A stretch of DNA of 49,261 bases from AB-137-C09 sp964458185. Lineage in GTDB: Bacteria > Pseudomonadota > Zetaproteobacteria > Mariprofundales > Mariprofundaceae. Shown piece by piece: positions 34,097-43,300 of this stretch. Under the pieces are notes generated by a model. It had not been told where the DNA came from and searched no databases. It worked only from the letters and a program-made list of their open reading frames with translations. The position numbers and the translations under genes are program-made. The stretch spans positions 1 through 49,261 of the forward strand of contig CAYWFG010000017.1 of assembly GCA_964458185.1 (NCBI GenBank), in the 5' to 3' direction. The first letter of the stretch is position 1. The number at the start of each line of letters is the position of its first letter.

Positions 34097-34114
34097 CTGA
34101 TGTTACGCCGTTAT
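34097..34114. repeat. Solitary MITE terminal repeat upstream of amgK
   Basis: CTGATGTTACGCCGTTAT matches the left end of the 15450-15602 element at 17 of 18 bases. No matching right end is seen. It lies directly before the amgK start codon, so it probably forms part of that gene's leader. Confidence 0.5.
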
Positions 34115-34116
34115 TC

Positions 34117-35103
34117 ATGAATAGAACACAATCCATACACCACTGGTTGCACACTATCAAGAAGGATGATTATCAACTATCACCCTTGGCGGGTGATGCT
34201 TCATTTCGTCGCTATCTTCGCCTTTGCAACAACAAGGGTGACAGATATATACTGATGGATGCCCCACCGCCGCACGAAGATGTCCGCCCCTTTATTGAGG
34301 TTGGGGCATTATTGCATCAGGCAGGTTTACGCACACCTTCTATCATCGAAAAAAATGTCAGCGAAGGTTTTTTGTTGCTAGAAGACTTTGGCGACACAAC
34401 GTGGGCAGCGGCGTTACAACAAGGGCAGGCTGTTGAGCCTTTGTTTGCCGATGCGCTGAAACAATTATCAAAGATCCAAGCCATAAACACAGACCAAGGC
34501 TTACCCCATTTTGATGCCCTTCGTATGCGCCGCGAATGTGCTTTGTGGACAGACTGGTACTTACCCCATGCAACAGAGACACCATTAAGCCCTGCCTTGC
34601 GTGATACTTTGTTGGATGAATTGACCGCACTTTTTTCACCGCTGCTATCGTTGCCTAAGGTGGTGGTGCATTTAGATTTTCATAGCCGAAACCTGATGCT
34701 TCCTGCGGATGGTTTGCCACTCGGTGTTATTGATTTTCAAGATGCGCTGATGGGTTCGATCACCTATGATATTGCATCGTTACTGTACGATTGCTACCAA
34801 GATTACTCAGAAACTAAACGGCAGTATTGGAGTCATACATTTTTTCATCAACTACCCTTAAAACAACAACAACACTTCAACAATGCAAGCGATTGGCATC
34901 AAGCGGTACGGTTAACTGCCATGCAGCGGCATCTTAAAGCCATGGGGATTTTTACTCGGTTGGCAACACGCGATGGCAAACAACAATTTTTAAACGAAAT
35001 ACCCTTAACATTCAAACATTTACAGCAAGAAATGGAGACTATCAAACTGCCAAAAAATTACGCTATCAGCTCTTTTCTGACCACTCACATAAATCATGAA
35101 TGA
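34117..35103 (+). CDS. amgK: Anomeric MurNAc/GlcNAc kinase-like aminoglycoside phosphotransferase family protein
   Basis: 328 residues from the ATG at 34117; a TTG 42 bases upstream lies in repeat-derived sequence and is unlikely. APH-type kinase fold: LAGDASFRRYLRL at the N-lobe, YILMDAPPPHEDV, LLLEDFG, the catalytic loop VVVHLDFHSRNLML and LGVIDFQDALMGSITYDIASLLYD. These match AmgK, which phosphorylates N-acetylmuramate at C1 in a cell-wall recycling route to UDP-MurNAc, normally with MurU. murU is not in the window, so the exact substrate is inferred. The 3' end overlaps convergent nth by 38 bases. Confidence 0.8.
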   Translation: MNRTQSIHHWLHTIKKDDYQLSPLAGDASFRRYLRLCNNKGDRYILMDAPPPHEDVRPFIEVGALLHQAGLRTPSIIEKNVSEGFLLLEDFGDTTWAAALQQGQAVEPLFADALKQLSKIQAINTDQGLPHFDALRMRRECALWTDWYLPHATETPLSPALRDTLLDELTALFSPLLSLPKVVVHLDFHSRNLMLPADGLPLGVIDFQDALMGSITYDIASLLYDCYQDYSETKRQYWSHTFFHQLPLKQQQHFNNASDWHQAVRLTAMQRHLKAMGIFTRLATRDGKQQFLNEIPLTFKHLQQEMETIKLPKNYAISSFLTTHINHE

Positions 35104-35695
35104 GGCATTCCATGCACTTAGGCTTACGCGCTGTACATACATAACGACCATGCAAAATCAACCAATGATGAGCATGAACCATGAATGCATCAGGGATATT
35201 CGCTAACAAGCCTTTTTCAACATCCAGCGGCGTTTTTCCTGCGGCAATACCGATACGGTTGCCTAAACGGAACAAATGAGTGTCTACTGCCATTGTAGGT
35301 TGACCAAACGCAACATTTAACACCACATTCGCTGTTTTTCGACCAACCCCCGACAATGACTCCAGCGATGTTCGGTCGGATGGGACTTGCCCATCAAAAC
35401 ATGCCACCAATCGCTGACAAAGCCCCAGTAAGTGTTTGGTTTTGTTGTTGTAAAGCCCTAATGATGAAATATGTTGCTTGATCGTCGAAGCACCCAAGTC
35501 AAGCATCGCTTGCGGGGTTGGTGCGATCGCAAACAAGCTTTTGGTTGCCTTGTTGACCGTAACATCCGTTGATTGTGCTGAAAGCATCACTGCCACCAAC
35601 AACTCAAACGTATTGCCATAATGCAGTTCTGTTTTGGGTTCAGGGTTTTCGGCTTGAAAACGCTGAAAAATACGTTCAATGTGTGATGGTTTCAT
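35066..35695 (-). CDS. nth: Endonuclease III (DNA glycosylase/AP lyase)
   Basis: 209 residues. It removes oxidised pyrimidines in base-excision repair. The helix-hairpin-helix LESLSGVGRKTANVVLNVA contains the catalytic Lys, followed by AVDTHLFRLGNRIG with the catalytic Asp. The 4Fe-4S loop is at the C-terminus (Cys pattern C-x6-C-x2-C-x5-C in CTARKPKCMECLIHDLC). It starts 6 bases after the yebC stop, so the two are co-transcribed. Confidence 0.95.
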   Translation of the reverse strand: MKPSHIERIFQRFQAENPEPKTELHYGNTFELLVAVMLSAQSTDVTVNKATKSLFAIAPTPQAMLDLGASTIKQHISSLGLYNNKTKHLLGLCQRLVACFDGQVPSDRTSLESLSGVGRKTANVVLNVAFGQPTMAVDTHLFRLGNRIGIAAGKTPLDVEKGLLANIPDAFMVHAHHWLILHGRYVCTARKPKCMECLIHDLCEWSEKS

Positions 35696-35701
35696 GCTCT
35701 A

Positions 35702-36463
35702 TTACGCGCCGTGGATCCGTTCCATTTCGGCATCTGAAATATCATAATTGGCATACACGCCTTGCACATCGTCAATGTCTTCGAGTCGTTCAATCAGGCG
35801 CAATAACTTTTCTGCTGCTTCGCCTTTTACTTCAACGGTGTTTTCAGGAATCCATGTAATTTCAGCCATCGTGGTGACAAAGCCTGCTGCTGCCAAGGCT
35901 TCTTGCACAGCAACAAAATTAGCAGACTCAGTTTGCACTTCTGTGATTTGCCCATCGTTTTGTTCAATAATATCTTCAGCGCCTGCTTCTAAGGCGGCTT
36001 CCATCAATGCATCAGCATCCATATTTTCCATCTCAAAAATCAACTGCCCTTTTTGATGAAACATCCAGCCGACACAACCTGATTCCCCCATGCTGCCGCC
36101 ACCCTTATTAAAGGCATAACGCACATCAGAAACCGAACGGTTGCGATTATCGGTCATGCAATCCACCAGAATCGCTACACCCGCTTGACCATAACCTTCA
36201 TAGCGGATTTCTTCGATATTAGCACCATCATCGCCGCCTATACCACGTTGAATGGCGCGGTCAATATTGTCTTTGGGCATATTTACGCCCTTAGCGGCTG
36301 TGATTGCTGCGCGCAAACGTGGATTGCCATCAACATCGCCACCACCGCCCATGCGTGCTGCAATGGTAATTTCACGAATATAACGGGTGAAAATTTTTCC
36401 CCGTTTGGCATCAACTGCTGCTTTCTTGTGCTTGATGCTGGACCATTTATTATGCCCTGACAT
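35702..36463 (-). CDS. yebC: YebC/PmpR-family protein
   Basis: 253 residues. The signature N-terminus MSGHNKWSSIKHKKAAVDAK, KIFTRYIREI, NMPKDNIDRAIQRG, YEGYGQAGVAILVDCMTDNR and GESGCVGWMF are diagnostic. The family is annotated as transcriptional regulators, and recent work also links members to relief of ribosome stalling. It precedes nth on the minus strand and follows the trxA terminator. Confidence 0.93.
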   Translation of the reverse strand: MSGHNKWSSIKHKKAAVDAKRGKIFTRYIREITIAARMGGGGDVDGNPRLRAAITAAKGVNMPKDNIDRAIQRGIGGDDGANIEEIRYEGYGQAGVAILVDCMTDNRNRSVSDVRYAFNKGGGSMGESGCVGWMFHQKGQLIFEMENMDADALMEAALEAGAEDIIEQNDGQITEVQTESANFVAVQEALAAAGFVTTMAEITWIPENTVEVKGEAAEKLLRLIERLEDIDDVQGVYANYDISDAEMERIHGA

Positions 36464-36485
36464 AGTATTACTCTCTTTTTAAAGC

Positions 36486-36514
36486 AATAAGGCAGGAATA
36501 AATCCTGCCTTATT
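36486..36514 (-). terminator. Strong hairpin after trxA
   Basis: AATAAGGCAGGA (36486-36497) pairs perfectly with TCCTGCCTTATT (36503-36514) over 12 bp around a 5-nt loop. It lies between the trxA stop and the yebC start. The T run on the minus strand is short, so it may also act as an RNA-stabilising stem. Confidence 0.7.
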
Positions 36515-36557
36515 AATATATAGTTATGATGTTATTAAGGAATGTGCATGGAATAAC

Positions 36558-36890
36558 TTAGGTAATATGATCGTTTACAAACTCTGATAACTTCGCTTTG
36601 TTCACAGCACCGACCTTAGTGCCTTGCACATTTCCATCAGAGAAAAGCATCAAGGTAGGAATACCACGAACGCCGTACTTTCCTGGGGTGTTAGGGTTTT
36701 CGTCAATGTTAATTTTTGCAATCGTTAAACCATCGCCAAATTCATGGGCCAGTTCATCCAAAACAGGGGCGATTTGCTTGCAAGGCCCGCACCATGGTGC
36801 CCAAAAGTCTACCAGAACAGGTCCTGATCCGTTAAGTACGTCACTTTCAAAGCTGTCATCACTAACATGTATAATTTTTTCAGATGTCAT
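36558..36890 (-). CDS. trxA: Thioredoxin
   Basis: 110 residues from the ATG at 36890, with GAGGAA upstream; an ATG 12 bases earlier is less well placed. The thioredoxin fold carries FWAPWCGPCKQIAPVL with the redox-active WCGPC and the cis-proline RGIPTLMLF. It is a general cytoplasmic dithiol reductant, also the electron donor for MsrA. It has its own promoter and an operator-like palindrome in the leader. Confidence 0.95.
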   Translation of the reverse strand: MTSEKIIHVSDDSFESDVLNGSGPVLVDFWAPWCGPCKQIAPVLDELAHEFGDGLTIAKINIDENPNTPGKYGVRGIPTLMLFSDGNVQGTKVGAVNKAKLSEFVNDHIT

Positions 36891-36921
36891 TGTGTTCCTC
36901 ATATCTAATTATAGGGTGGGT

Positions 36922-36935
36922 TCGCTAATTAGCGA
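36922..36935 (-). promoter_or_regulatory. Perfect 14-bp palindrome in the trxA leader
   Basis: TCGCTAATTAGCGA is a perfect palindrome about 12 bases downstream of the trxA -10 box and 32 bases before the trxA start. Its position fits an operator for a dimeric repressor; no regulator is identified. Confidence 0.4.
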
Positions 36936-36946
36936 CGTTAGCCAAT

Positions 36947-36975
36947 ACCATACAAATAGATTTTATTGCTGTCAA
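36947..36975 (-). promoter_or_regulatory. Sigma70-type promoter of trxA
   Basis: On the minus strand TTGACA (36975-36970), a 17-bp spacer and TATGGT (36952-36947). The -35 is a perfect consensus match. Transcription would start near 36940, about 50 nt before the trxA start. Confidence 0.65.
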
Positions 36976-37003
36976 TCCGCATTCCTTATAATAGAGAAAC
37001 ACC

Positions 37004-37921
37004 ATGAAACATCCCCAAGCCCGTGCCAACACCTTAATTGAAGCATTACCTTATTTGCAGCGTTATGCAGGGCAGACCATTGTGATTAAATATGGCGGCA
37101 ATGCGATGGTTGAAGATGATTTGAAAACATCATTTGCCAAAGATATCACCCTCATGAAACAAGTGGGTATCAACCCCGTGGTGGTGCATGGTGGTGGTCC
37201 TCAAATTGGGAAGCTGCTAAAAAAATTAGGTAAAGAAGCCACCTTTATTCAAGGCATGCGCGTGACCGACCAAGAAACAATGGACGTTGTAGAAATGGTG
37301 TTGGCAGGCTTGGTCAATAAAGAAATTGTTGCCAACATTAATAAGGCAGGAGGGCGAGCAGTTGGGCTTTCAGGCAAAGATGGGGGACTGATTTGCGCAC
37401 GAAAACTCGCCATTGAACCAATGAATCCCGAATTTCAAGTGCCCGAGATCATGAATCCCGAATTTCAAGTGCCCGAGATCATTGATCTCGGGCATGTAGG
37501 GAGGGTTCATAAAATCAACCCAGAGCTACTCCAAGTCTTAGAAAAAGATCAATTTATTCCTGTTATTGCGCCTGTGGGCTACCATAAAAAAGCATCGCAA
37601 AGCTATAATATCAATGCTGACTTGGTGGCAGGGGCGATTGCCAAAGCTTTAGGTGCAGTAAAGCTATTGCTGCTAACCGATGTTGTTGGCGTGTTGAATG
37701 AAAACAACATCATGCAATCAAAGGTTTCACCAACACAAGCCCGCGAATGGATTAAAACGGGCGTTATTTCGGGGGGAATGATTCCAAAAATCAACTGTTG
37801 TTTGGATGCCGTGCAACACGGCGTAGATAAAGCCTACATCATTGATGGGCGCGTACCGCATGCTGTATTATTGGAACTCTTTACCGATCAAGGCGTGGGA
37901 ACTGAGTTTGCCTCAGAATAA
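37004..37921 (+). CDS. argB: Acetylglutamate kinase with an in-frame 30-bp duplication
   Basis: 305 residues. It phosphorylates N-acetylglutamate in arginine synthesis. Motifs: TIVIKYGGNAMV, VVVHGGGPQIGKLLKKLG, GMRVTDQETMDVVEMVLAG, VGLSGKDGGLI, NINADLVAGAIAKAL and SGGMIPKINCCLDAV. Between KLAIEP and IDLGHVG, where other enzymes have a short connector, there are two identical copies of MNPEFQVPEI, encoded by exact 30-bp repeats (37421-37480). The insert keeps the frame and lies in a surface connector before the DLG(H/Q)VG strand, so activity is probably retained. A near-consensus TATAAT (36987-36992) lies only 11 bases before the ATG, suggesting a leaderless or very short-leader mRNA. tRNA-Glu follows. 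Confidence 0.93.
   Translation: MKHPQARANTLIEALPYLQRYAGQTIVIKYGGNAMVEDDLKTSFAKDITLMKQVGINPVVVHGGGPQIGKLLKKLGKEATFIQGMRVTDQETMDVVEMVLAGLVNKEIVANINKAGGRAVGLSGKDGGLICARKLAIEPMNPEFQVPEIMNPEFQVPEIIDLGHVGRVHKINPELLQVLEKDQFIPVIAPVGYHKKASQSYNINADLVAGAIAKALGAVKLLLLTDVVGVLNENNIMQSKVSPTQAREWIKTGVISGGMIPKINCCLDAVQHGVDKAYIIDGRVPHAVLLELFTDQGVGTEFASE
37421..37492 (+). repeat. Exact 30-bp direct repeat plus palindrome inside argB
   Basis: Two identical 30-bp units at 37421-37450 and 37451-37480. The end of the second unit forms a 21-bp palindrome with following sequence: CCCGAGATC (37472-37480), ATT, GATCTCGGG (37484-37492). Confidence 0.95.
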
Positions 37922-37934
37922 CACTATTTGAAGA

Positions 37935-37963
37935 TTGCAGAAAAGACTCCTCACCGCTAGGGT
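37935..37963 (+). promoter_or_regulatory. Candidate promoter for tRNA-Glu
   Basis: TTGCAG (37935-37940), a 17-bp spacer and TAGGGT (37958-37963), with initiation predicted about 10 bases before the tRNA. The -10 match is moderate. Confidence 0.35.
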
Positions 37964-37979
37964 TGCATCGTTTTCTCTT

Positions 37980-38055
37980 GCTCCCATCGTCTAGCGGTCT
38001 AGGACGCTGCCCTCTCACGGCGGAAACAGGGGTTCGATTCCCCTTGGGAGTACCA
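37980..38055 (+). tRNA. tRNA-Glu (anticodon CTC)
   Basis: A cloverleaf folds by eye. The acceptor stem pairs GCTCCCA (37980-37986) with TGGGAGT (38045-38051). The anticodon stem CTGCC/GGCGG encloses loop CTCTCAC, giving anticodon CTC. The T arm contains GGTTCGATTCC. Discriminator A is followed by an encoded CCA (38053-38055). Sequence and arm features match tRNA-Glu; the CTC anticodon reads GAG. It lies between argB and pilP, and the pilP start must lie downstream of it. Confidence 0.92.
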
Positions 38056-38085
38056 TTCCTAACCAATACAATAAGAGGTAAGGTT

Positions 38086-38700
38086 ATGTTGCTGCAAAAA
38101 ACGGCATTATTATTTTTTTCTATGTGTTTCTTGCTGTTATCTTGCCAAGTTGCAAGTGCAAGCAACCCAAAACAGGCAAGTATTGCGGCACCAGTTGTTG
38201 ACCCTTATGCCTCCAAGGCTCCCTACAAAGAAGCCTTTGACCCTAACTCTACCGATGCAAGCAAACGCATTCTTCATGCACCAATATTTTCCCTAACAGG
38301 GATGCGCGATCCTTTTGTTTCCTACATTGATTTAAAACTTGCACGAGAGCAAGAGTTACGGTTAATCAATAAAGAACAACAACAAGCCAGCAAAGATGCT
38401 GCAAAGTTAATACTGAACAGCCGCCCGAAAGAACCCTTAGAAGACAAAGATCTAACGGAACTAAAACTGGTTGCAATTTTTAGTATTGGCGATCGTAAAG
38501 TTGCCATGATTGAAGATACCGAAGGCAAGGGGTTTATTGTTAAAGTCGGCGCATATATGGGAAAAAACAATGGTCACATTATCAGCATTGATGATTCAGC
38601 CCTTACCTTGCTAGAAAAACGACTTAACTCAGCAGGTGAGATTGTTGATTTCAAAGAAACCTTTGCTTTAAAAGGACAGCAGCAAGGCAACTCGCAATAA
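38086..38700 (+). CDS. pilP: Type IV pilus assembly lipoprotein PilP-like
   Basis: 204 residues from the ATG at 38086 (AAGAGGTAAGG upstream); the longer frame runs through tRNA-Glu and is rejected. The signal sequence ends in a lipobox LLSC (Cys about residue 19). After a linker rich in Ala/Pro/Tyr, the PilP-type domain occupies about 65-190: GMRDPFVSYIDL, TELKLVAIFSIGDRKVAMIE, GKGFIVKVGAYMGKNNGHI. PilP links the inner-membrane PilN/PilO complex to the PilQ secretin. The gene is isolated from pilM/N/O/Q here. It is consistent with the PilB-like ATPase at the other end of the window. Confidence 0.8.
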   Translation: MLLQKTALLFFSMCFLLLSCQVASASNPKQASIAAPVVDPYASKAPYKEAFDPNSTDASKRILHAPIFSLTGMRDPFVSYIDLKLAREQELRLINKEQQQASKDAAKLILNSRPKEPLEDKDLTELKLVAIFSIGDRKVAMIEDTEGKGFIVKVGAYMGKNNGHIISIDDSALTLLEKRLNSAGEIVDFKETFALKGQQQGNSQ

Positions 38701-38721
38701 ATGCGAATGTAATCAGGTTCT

Positions 38722-39690
38722 CTAAACTTCACCCTTGTTTCTTTCGCGTTCTGTAATAAACGGTGAAATGATTTTATCCATGAACGAAAACAACAACTCA
38801 ATGCTGTAACCAGCAACAAAAGCAATAGCAAAAGGCGATAATGAAACCATCATGTTCGCAGTTTGGCTACCATTCTCCGATGCTGGTGAAACAATAAACC
38901 ATGCAATAACAAAGCCTGAAATACATCCCATCGTCACCCGTAATAAATAATCAGACAATGTTTGATGCGTATACGTTCGGCTACGAATGCTAAATGATAT
39001 ATGCCGCAACACATAAGCAAAAGCTCCCAACATGCCATACAACAACGGAAGAATATAAACCTGTAAAAACTCAAGTGTTATTTTTGATTGAATCAACATA
39101 TCTTGTGTTTCACTGGCAGGGTTGTTTACTGATTGAGAGTCTGGGTTATTTGCGTTGGTTACGCTGTTAAATACAAACAGTAAAGAACCGCTGAGTGGAT
39201 TATTCCAAGAGTTTAATGCACGCAATAACGCTTCACCTTTGGTAATTAGTTTTTCCTTCTCAAATTGACTGGCCAGTGTTGAATTATCATCCATGGCTGA
39301 TATTTGTTGCAACTGGGAGACATTTTCATCCAGTTTTTGAGTCAAATCCATACCTATCGCCCACAATGCTTGAAAAGACACCACCAACATAATCAATAAA
39401 CCCGTGAGAATAGACAAGCTCCAAGTCATGTGTGGACTGCGACAATCTCTCAAACTCGTTGCGGTAATAGGGTGGAGCAATAATGATAATTGTTCATACG
39501 CTCGCCAAAAACACACTTGTGTTTCCACATCGACTGGCGCGTTGCTTTGACTCACCTGAACTACAATAGCCAATGTCTTATCATCAATGTTAAGCCCTGA
39601 CTCTGTAGCATAACGGAGCAATAATAATGCATCATTCACGGCATCTTGAAATGAATCACAAACCGTATCGGGTATAGGTTGATCACTCAT
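38722..39690 (-). CDS. Four-helix membrane protein of unknown function
   Basis: 322 residues from the ATG at 39690, overlapping the previous stop as ATGA. A cytoplasmic N-terminal part of about 90 residues (DDALLLLRYATESGLNID-like, acidic) precedes a TM helix near 95-118 (LSILTGLLIMLVVSFQALWA). A helical stalk of about 85 residues with an Asn/Ser-rich loop leads to three TM segments: LEFLQVYILPLLYGMLGAFA, MGCISGFVIAWFIV and FAIAFVAGYSIELLFSF. It is the last gene of the operon with the giant GH26 protein. I do not recognise the family. Possible roles include export or anchoring of the secreted partners, but nothing in the sequence proves it. Confidence 0.7.
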   Translation of the reverse strand: MSDQPIPDTVCDSFQDAVNDALLLLRYATESGLNIDDKTLAIVVQVSQSNAPVDVETQVCFWRAYEQLSLLLHPITATSLRDCRSPHMTWSLSILTGLLIMLVVSFQALWAIGMDLTQKLDENVSQLQQISAMDDNSTLASQFEKEKLITKGEALLRALNSWNNPLSGSLLFVFNSVTNANNPDSQSVNNPASETQDMLIQSKITLEFLQVYILPLLYGMLGAFAYVLRHISFSIRSRTYTHQTLSDYLLRVTMGCISGFVIAWFIVSPASENGSQTANMMVSLSPFAIAFVAGYSIELLFSFMDKIISPFITERERNKGEV

Positions 39691-40262
39691 GGCATAACCT
39701 TTGCTCTGTAAACACATGGTCTACCATCGCACATCACGGCAGTATTATCTTGGTACAGCAATCGAACTTGCCATACGCCTTTATAAATATGTTGTTTATA
39801 GCTCCACGTTGTCCAATCAAAAAAACCACGCTTGGAAAATTCCACCCTCAATTTTCGGACAACATCAGCAACGCTTTGGCATTTTCCTTGATGCTTTTTA
39901 CTGCCTGCGCACAATGGTATTTCATCAATCAATTGCGCTTGTTCATTATCCAAACCATAGTATTTGATAACATACCACTTGTGGTATACAGGAAGTTTCC
40001 CACAATGTTCAAGTTTATCAATCGCTGCTTTTTTGCCGCTGATTCGCGTCCATAAATAGAGGGGTTTATAATCAGTGCTGGTGTAGCTTTTGCTTGCGAC
40101 AAGCGGCTTTTCGCATTGCCGCGTCAAGGTATTAACATCATTGCACCAACGGACTTCTTCCACTTGAATCATAGCTTGATCAAAAGAATCACATTCATTC
40201 GCCGATGCCAACAATGGCGAGTAAAACAATAATATACCAATAGTGAGTAAAAAAATATTCAT
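39687..40262 (-). CDS. Secreted DUF2914-like protein
   Basis: 191 residues with a signal peptide (about 1-21, FLLTIGILLFYSPLLASA). The mature part has KPLYLWTRISG, a KWYVIKYYG strand and a C-terminal WTTWSYKQHIYKGVWQVRLL, resembling the pattern of DUF2914 (a beta domain seen in envelope proteins). It contains Cys residues in pairs (NECDSF, RWCND, RQCEK, GKCQS, MCDGRPC) that suggest disulfides. AGAGGGG precedes the ATG. It follows the giant GH26 protein gene by 41 bp and overlaps the next gene by 4 bases. Confidence 0.55.
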   Translation of the reverse strand: MNIFLLTIGILLFYSPLLASANECDSFDQAMIQVEEVRWCNDVNTLTRQCEKPLVASKSYTSTDYKPLYLWTRISGKKAAIDKLEHCGKLPVYHKWYVIKYYGLDNEQAQLIDEIPLCAGSKKHQGKCQSVADVVRKLRVEFSKRGFFDWTTWSYKQHIYKGVWQVRLLYQDNTAVMCDGRPCVYRAKVMP

Positions 40263-40303
40263 CGGATTACCCCTCTAAGGATTCTTTTTTATTTGTAGAT
40301 AAA

Positions 40304-43300
40304 TTACCGCCAAAGCAAATTATCCAAATACATCTGCTGCACCGCGGTCAAACTCGTGGGTGAAGAGTCAATGCGCCAATCCGTTTCACCAATAGATGTT
40401 TTATCTAGATTGAACCAAAAGACCCCCACAATAGATGGGTAACCATTTTTTAATTGTGTTGCCATATCTGTCACCCAAGTGGCTTTGCTGCCACCACTTT
40501 CTGCCGAGGATATACCTGCAATAATAATTTGTTTGCTGGGGTAGGCGGCAACCAAGGTATTGTAGGTATAGTTATGAATTGTATTGAATGTTTGCCAAAC
40601 TAAGTTCGGGTGAAGCACCGTATTCGGGCCAAAGTTAAAGCCTGCCACACCGATATAATCGGTGTAAGGATCGCCTGGGTAAAACATGGTGAAATTATCA
40701 GTGGGCCAGACGTTCGGCGACCAAATAAATTTCACCATGTTTTCGCCCAAGCCTGCGGCGCGGTAGCGTTGCACAATATGTTGATAAGCAGCGATATAAT
40801 TAGCCGCTGTGTTGCCATTGTGTGGATTACCGTAGGCATCAAGCAAACCACCCCAAGGGTACCAGTCACCGTTCATCTCTTGAGCGATGCGAATCCATAT
40901 ATCGGCATCAGGGAACGATGGTTGCACATTGTTAATAATGCCATTAATGGAAGCATCAATGGCAGCATCGTAAAGACCTGCTGTAATATCATTTAAACGG
41001 CTGGGGCTAGTGGCATAAATATCAGTGTTGAGCTTGGGCTCAAGGGTAAGCATCAGTTTAAAACCAGCATTTAGCATATTGGGAACTTCAGTGTTCCATA
41101 AATAAGCAGGCTCATCTAAATTATACATCCGCTGCACACGGCGCAATGGGCGACCAATCTGTGTTTCCCAAGCAGTGAATTGGGCAAGGTTTAGGCTTGC
41201 CAGCGTGACCCCTACTTGCAACCGCCCTGTAGTCACCACCGAAGTAACGCTTGCAGCTACCGTTGCAGTAATACCGACAGGCATGCCTTGTTCTGATAAG
41301 TACGCAACGTTGGTATTGCTGATGGTATTGCTCGCATCCATCATGATGGCATTGCTGGTACTGGTTAGATAAATGCCTTCTTTAGTAGAGCCATCAAAAA
41401 CACTGTTGGTGATGGTCGAGGCTGCACGGCCATCAATCACTAAGCTGTGGCTGGCAGAGTTCATTACTGTTACACCATTGAGTCCAATAGAAGCAGCAAG
41501 ATAAATGCCCCCCCGTGTGGCATTGCTACCAGCATAACGCACCTCAGCATACTGCATCGTGCCACCAGCGTTCGCTTCATAATAAATATTTTGCCAATCG
41601 CCCGCTGCGGGCAGTGTTGCAATGCCATCATTATTAATATCGCCACCCACTGTATCATCTTTAATCGAGGTGAAATAAACAGGGTTAGATGCCGTACCAT
41701 AGACATCAAAAATGCCACCAGCCTGCACCCTTATTTGAACAGCAGGGGCTAGCTTGACTACCGCATAAGCATCAATTTGCAAACGACAACCCGATGCAAT
41801 GGTGACATTCGATTGCACATGGTAAGGGAAACCATAAGCATCCCAGACCGTGTTGCAATTTGCACCACTGATACTGTTGTTGCCGTTTACAGCGGCAATA
41901 ATTTGTGATTGCAGTAACACATCAATGGTCACCACCAAGGGTGATGATGTGCTGTAAGTATCGCTAGCGACAATATCAAAAGTTGAATAAGGAATTCCTG
42001 ATTGCCCCGCCAGTGGTACAAACACTACCCGTCCGTAACTATCCATGACAACCGTATTGACTGCCGTAATTTGCGTATAAGGGTTTATGCCATCCACGGT
42101 TTGCCAGAGCGTTCCGATGCTCGGCAAGGCGGTGATCGCAAGCGTGGTGGGATTGCTTTCTGCATCGGTCGCTGCTAACCATAGTGTGGCATAATTATCC
42201 ATTGGGATGCCAATATTGACAGGGTTGCTTAAACCAAAAGCCATCGAAGCAATGCGTGTGGGTGAAGCAGATGCCACGCCACCACCGAAGACACCATGAT
42301 TGGCATTGACCGTTGCATCATTAGCAACAGCACTATAAAAATCATTAAAGCTCCAGTAACCGATCAGATTGGGTTCATTACCGATTAATTCGGCATACAT
42401 ATCTACTTGGATCGCGCCTTGTGAGCGTGCTGTATTCCATACCCTAAGCTCATCCATAGTCCCTGAAAAATGCCCTATCTGCGCACCTAGATTGTCGATA
42501 TACATACCCATCATCACATTACCCAACAGTATATTGGGTGAGATAGCAACGGCTAGACCATCTGCTATGCCATCAATATACAATTGAACTTGCGCACCAT
42601 TAAACACCGCTGCCACATAATGCCACTGACCATCATTGATCGTCTTCGTAGAACTTGCAGCAACAATATTGGATAAATCAAACGCCAATTTACCAACGCT
42701 ATTAACATACAAGTGCGTACCCTGACCGATAGTTGCTTCGTTACCGATGTTTAACACTTCCATGCGCGGCAGCACGGCTGCGGTTTTTATCCACGCTTCT
42801 TGTGTAAACACGCCCGTTCCTGTAACAAGCCCTGTACCATTACCTGCATAAACATAATCATTCACGCCATCAAATTGCACCGCGCCTTTGGCTAGGTTGA
42901 TACCAGCTACGGGCGGTTGATTAAAGCTTACTGCATTTAATGGATTCGTACCTGCTGCAACTTCTGCGCCATCATTGATGCCATCGCCATCGGTATCGGC
43001 AATCGTTGGATCTGTACCGTAAGTCAGCCACTCTGCCAAAATACCCACAATACCATCACCATCAGCATCACTTGCTTCTTCATCGATGCGGATGTTGGTG
43101 ATATACGAACCCCAAGCCGTATCCCAGTTGCGATTGGTAATACGCAATTGTACTGTTGAACCTATATAACTACTCAAATCAAGAGCGATGAATTGATACT
43201 TACCTGGAGATTGATAATTAATAGAACCACCCCAACCCGATACGCCTGAACTTAACATATTGGTGGAGTTATACGGGTAAACCGAGGCATACGGTGTCAC

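Noticed and set aside
37963..38085. N-terminal extension of pilP
   Set aside because: It would be translated through tRNA-Glu; the ATG at 38086 has a good ribosome site and gives a lipoprotein signal.
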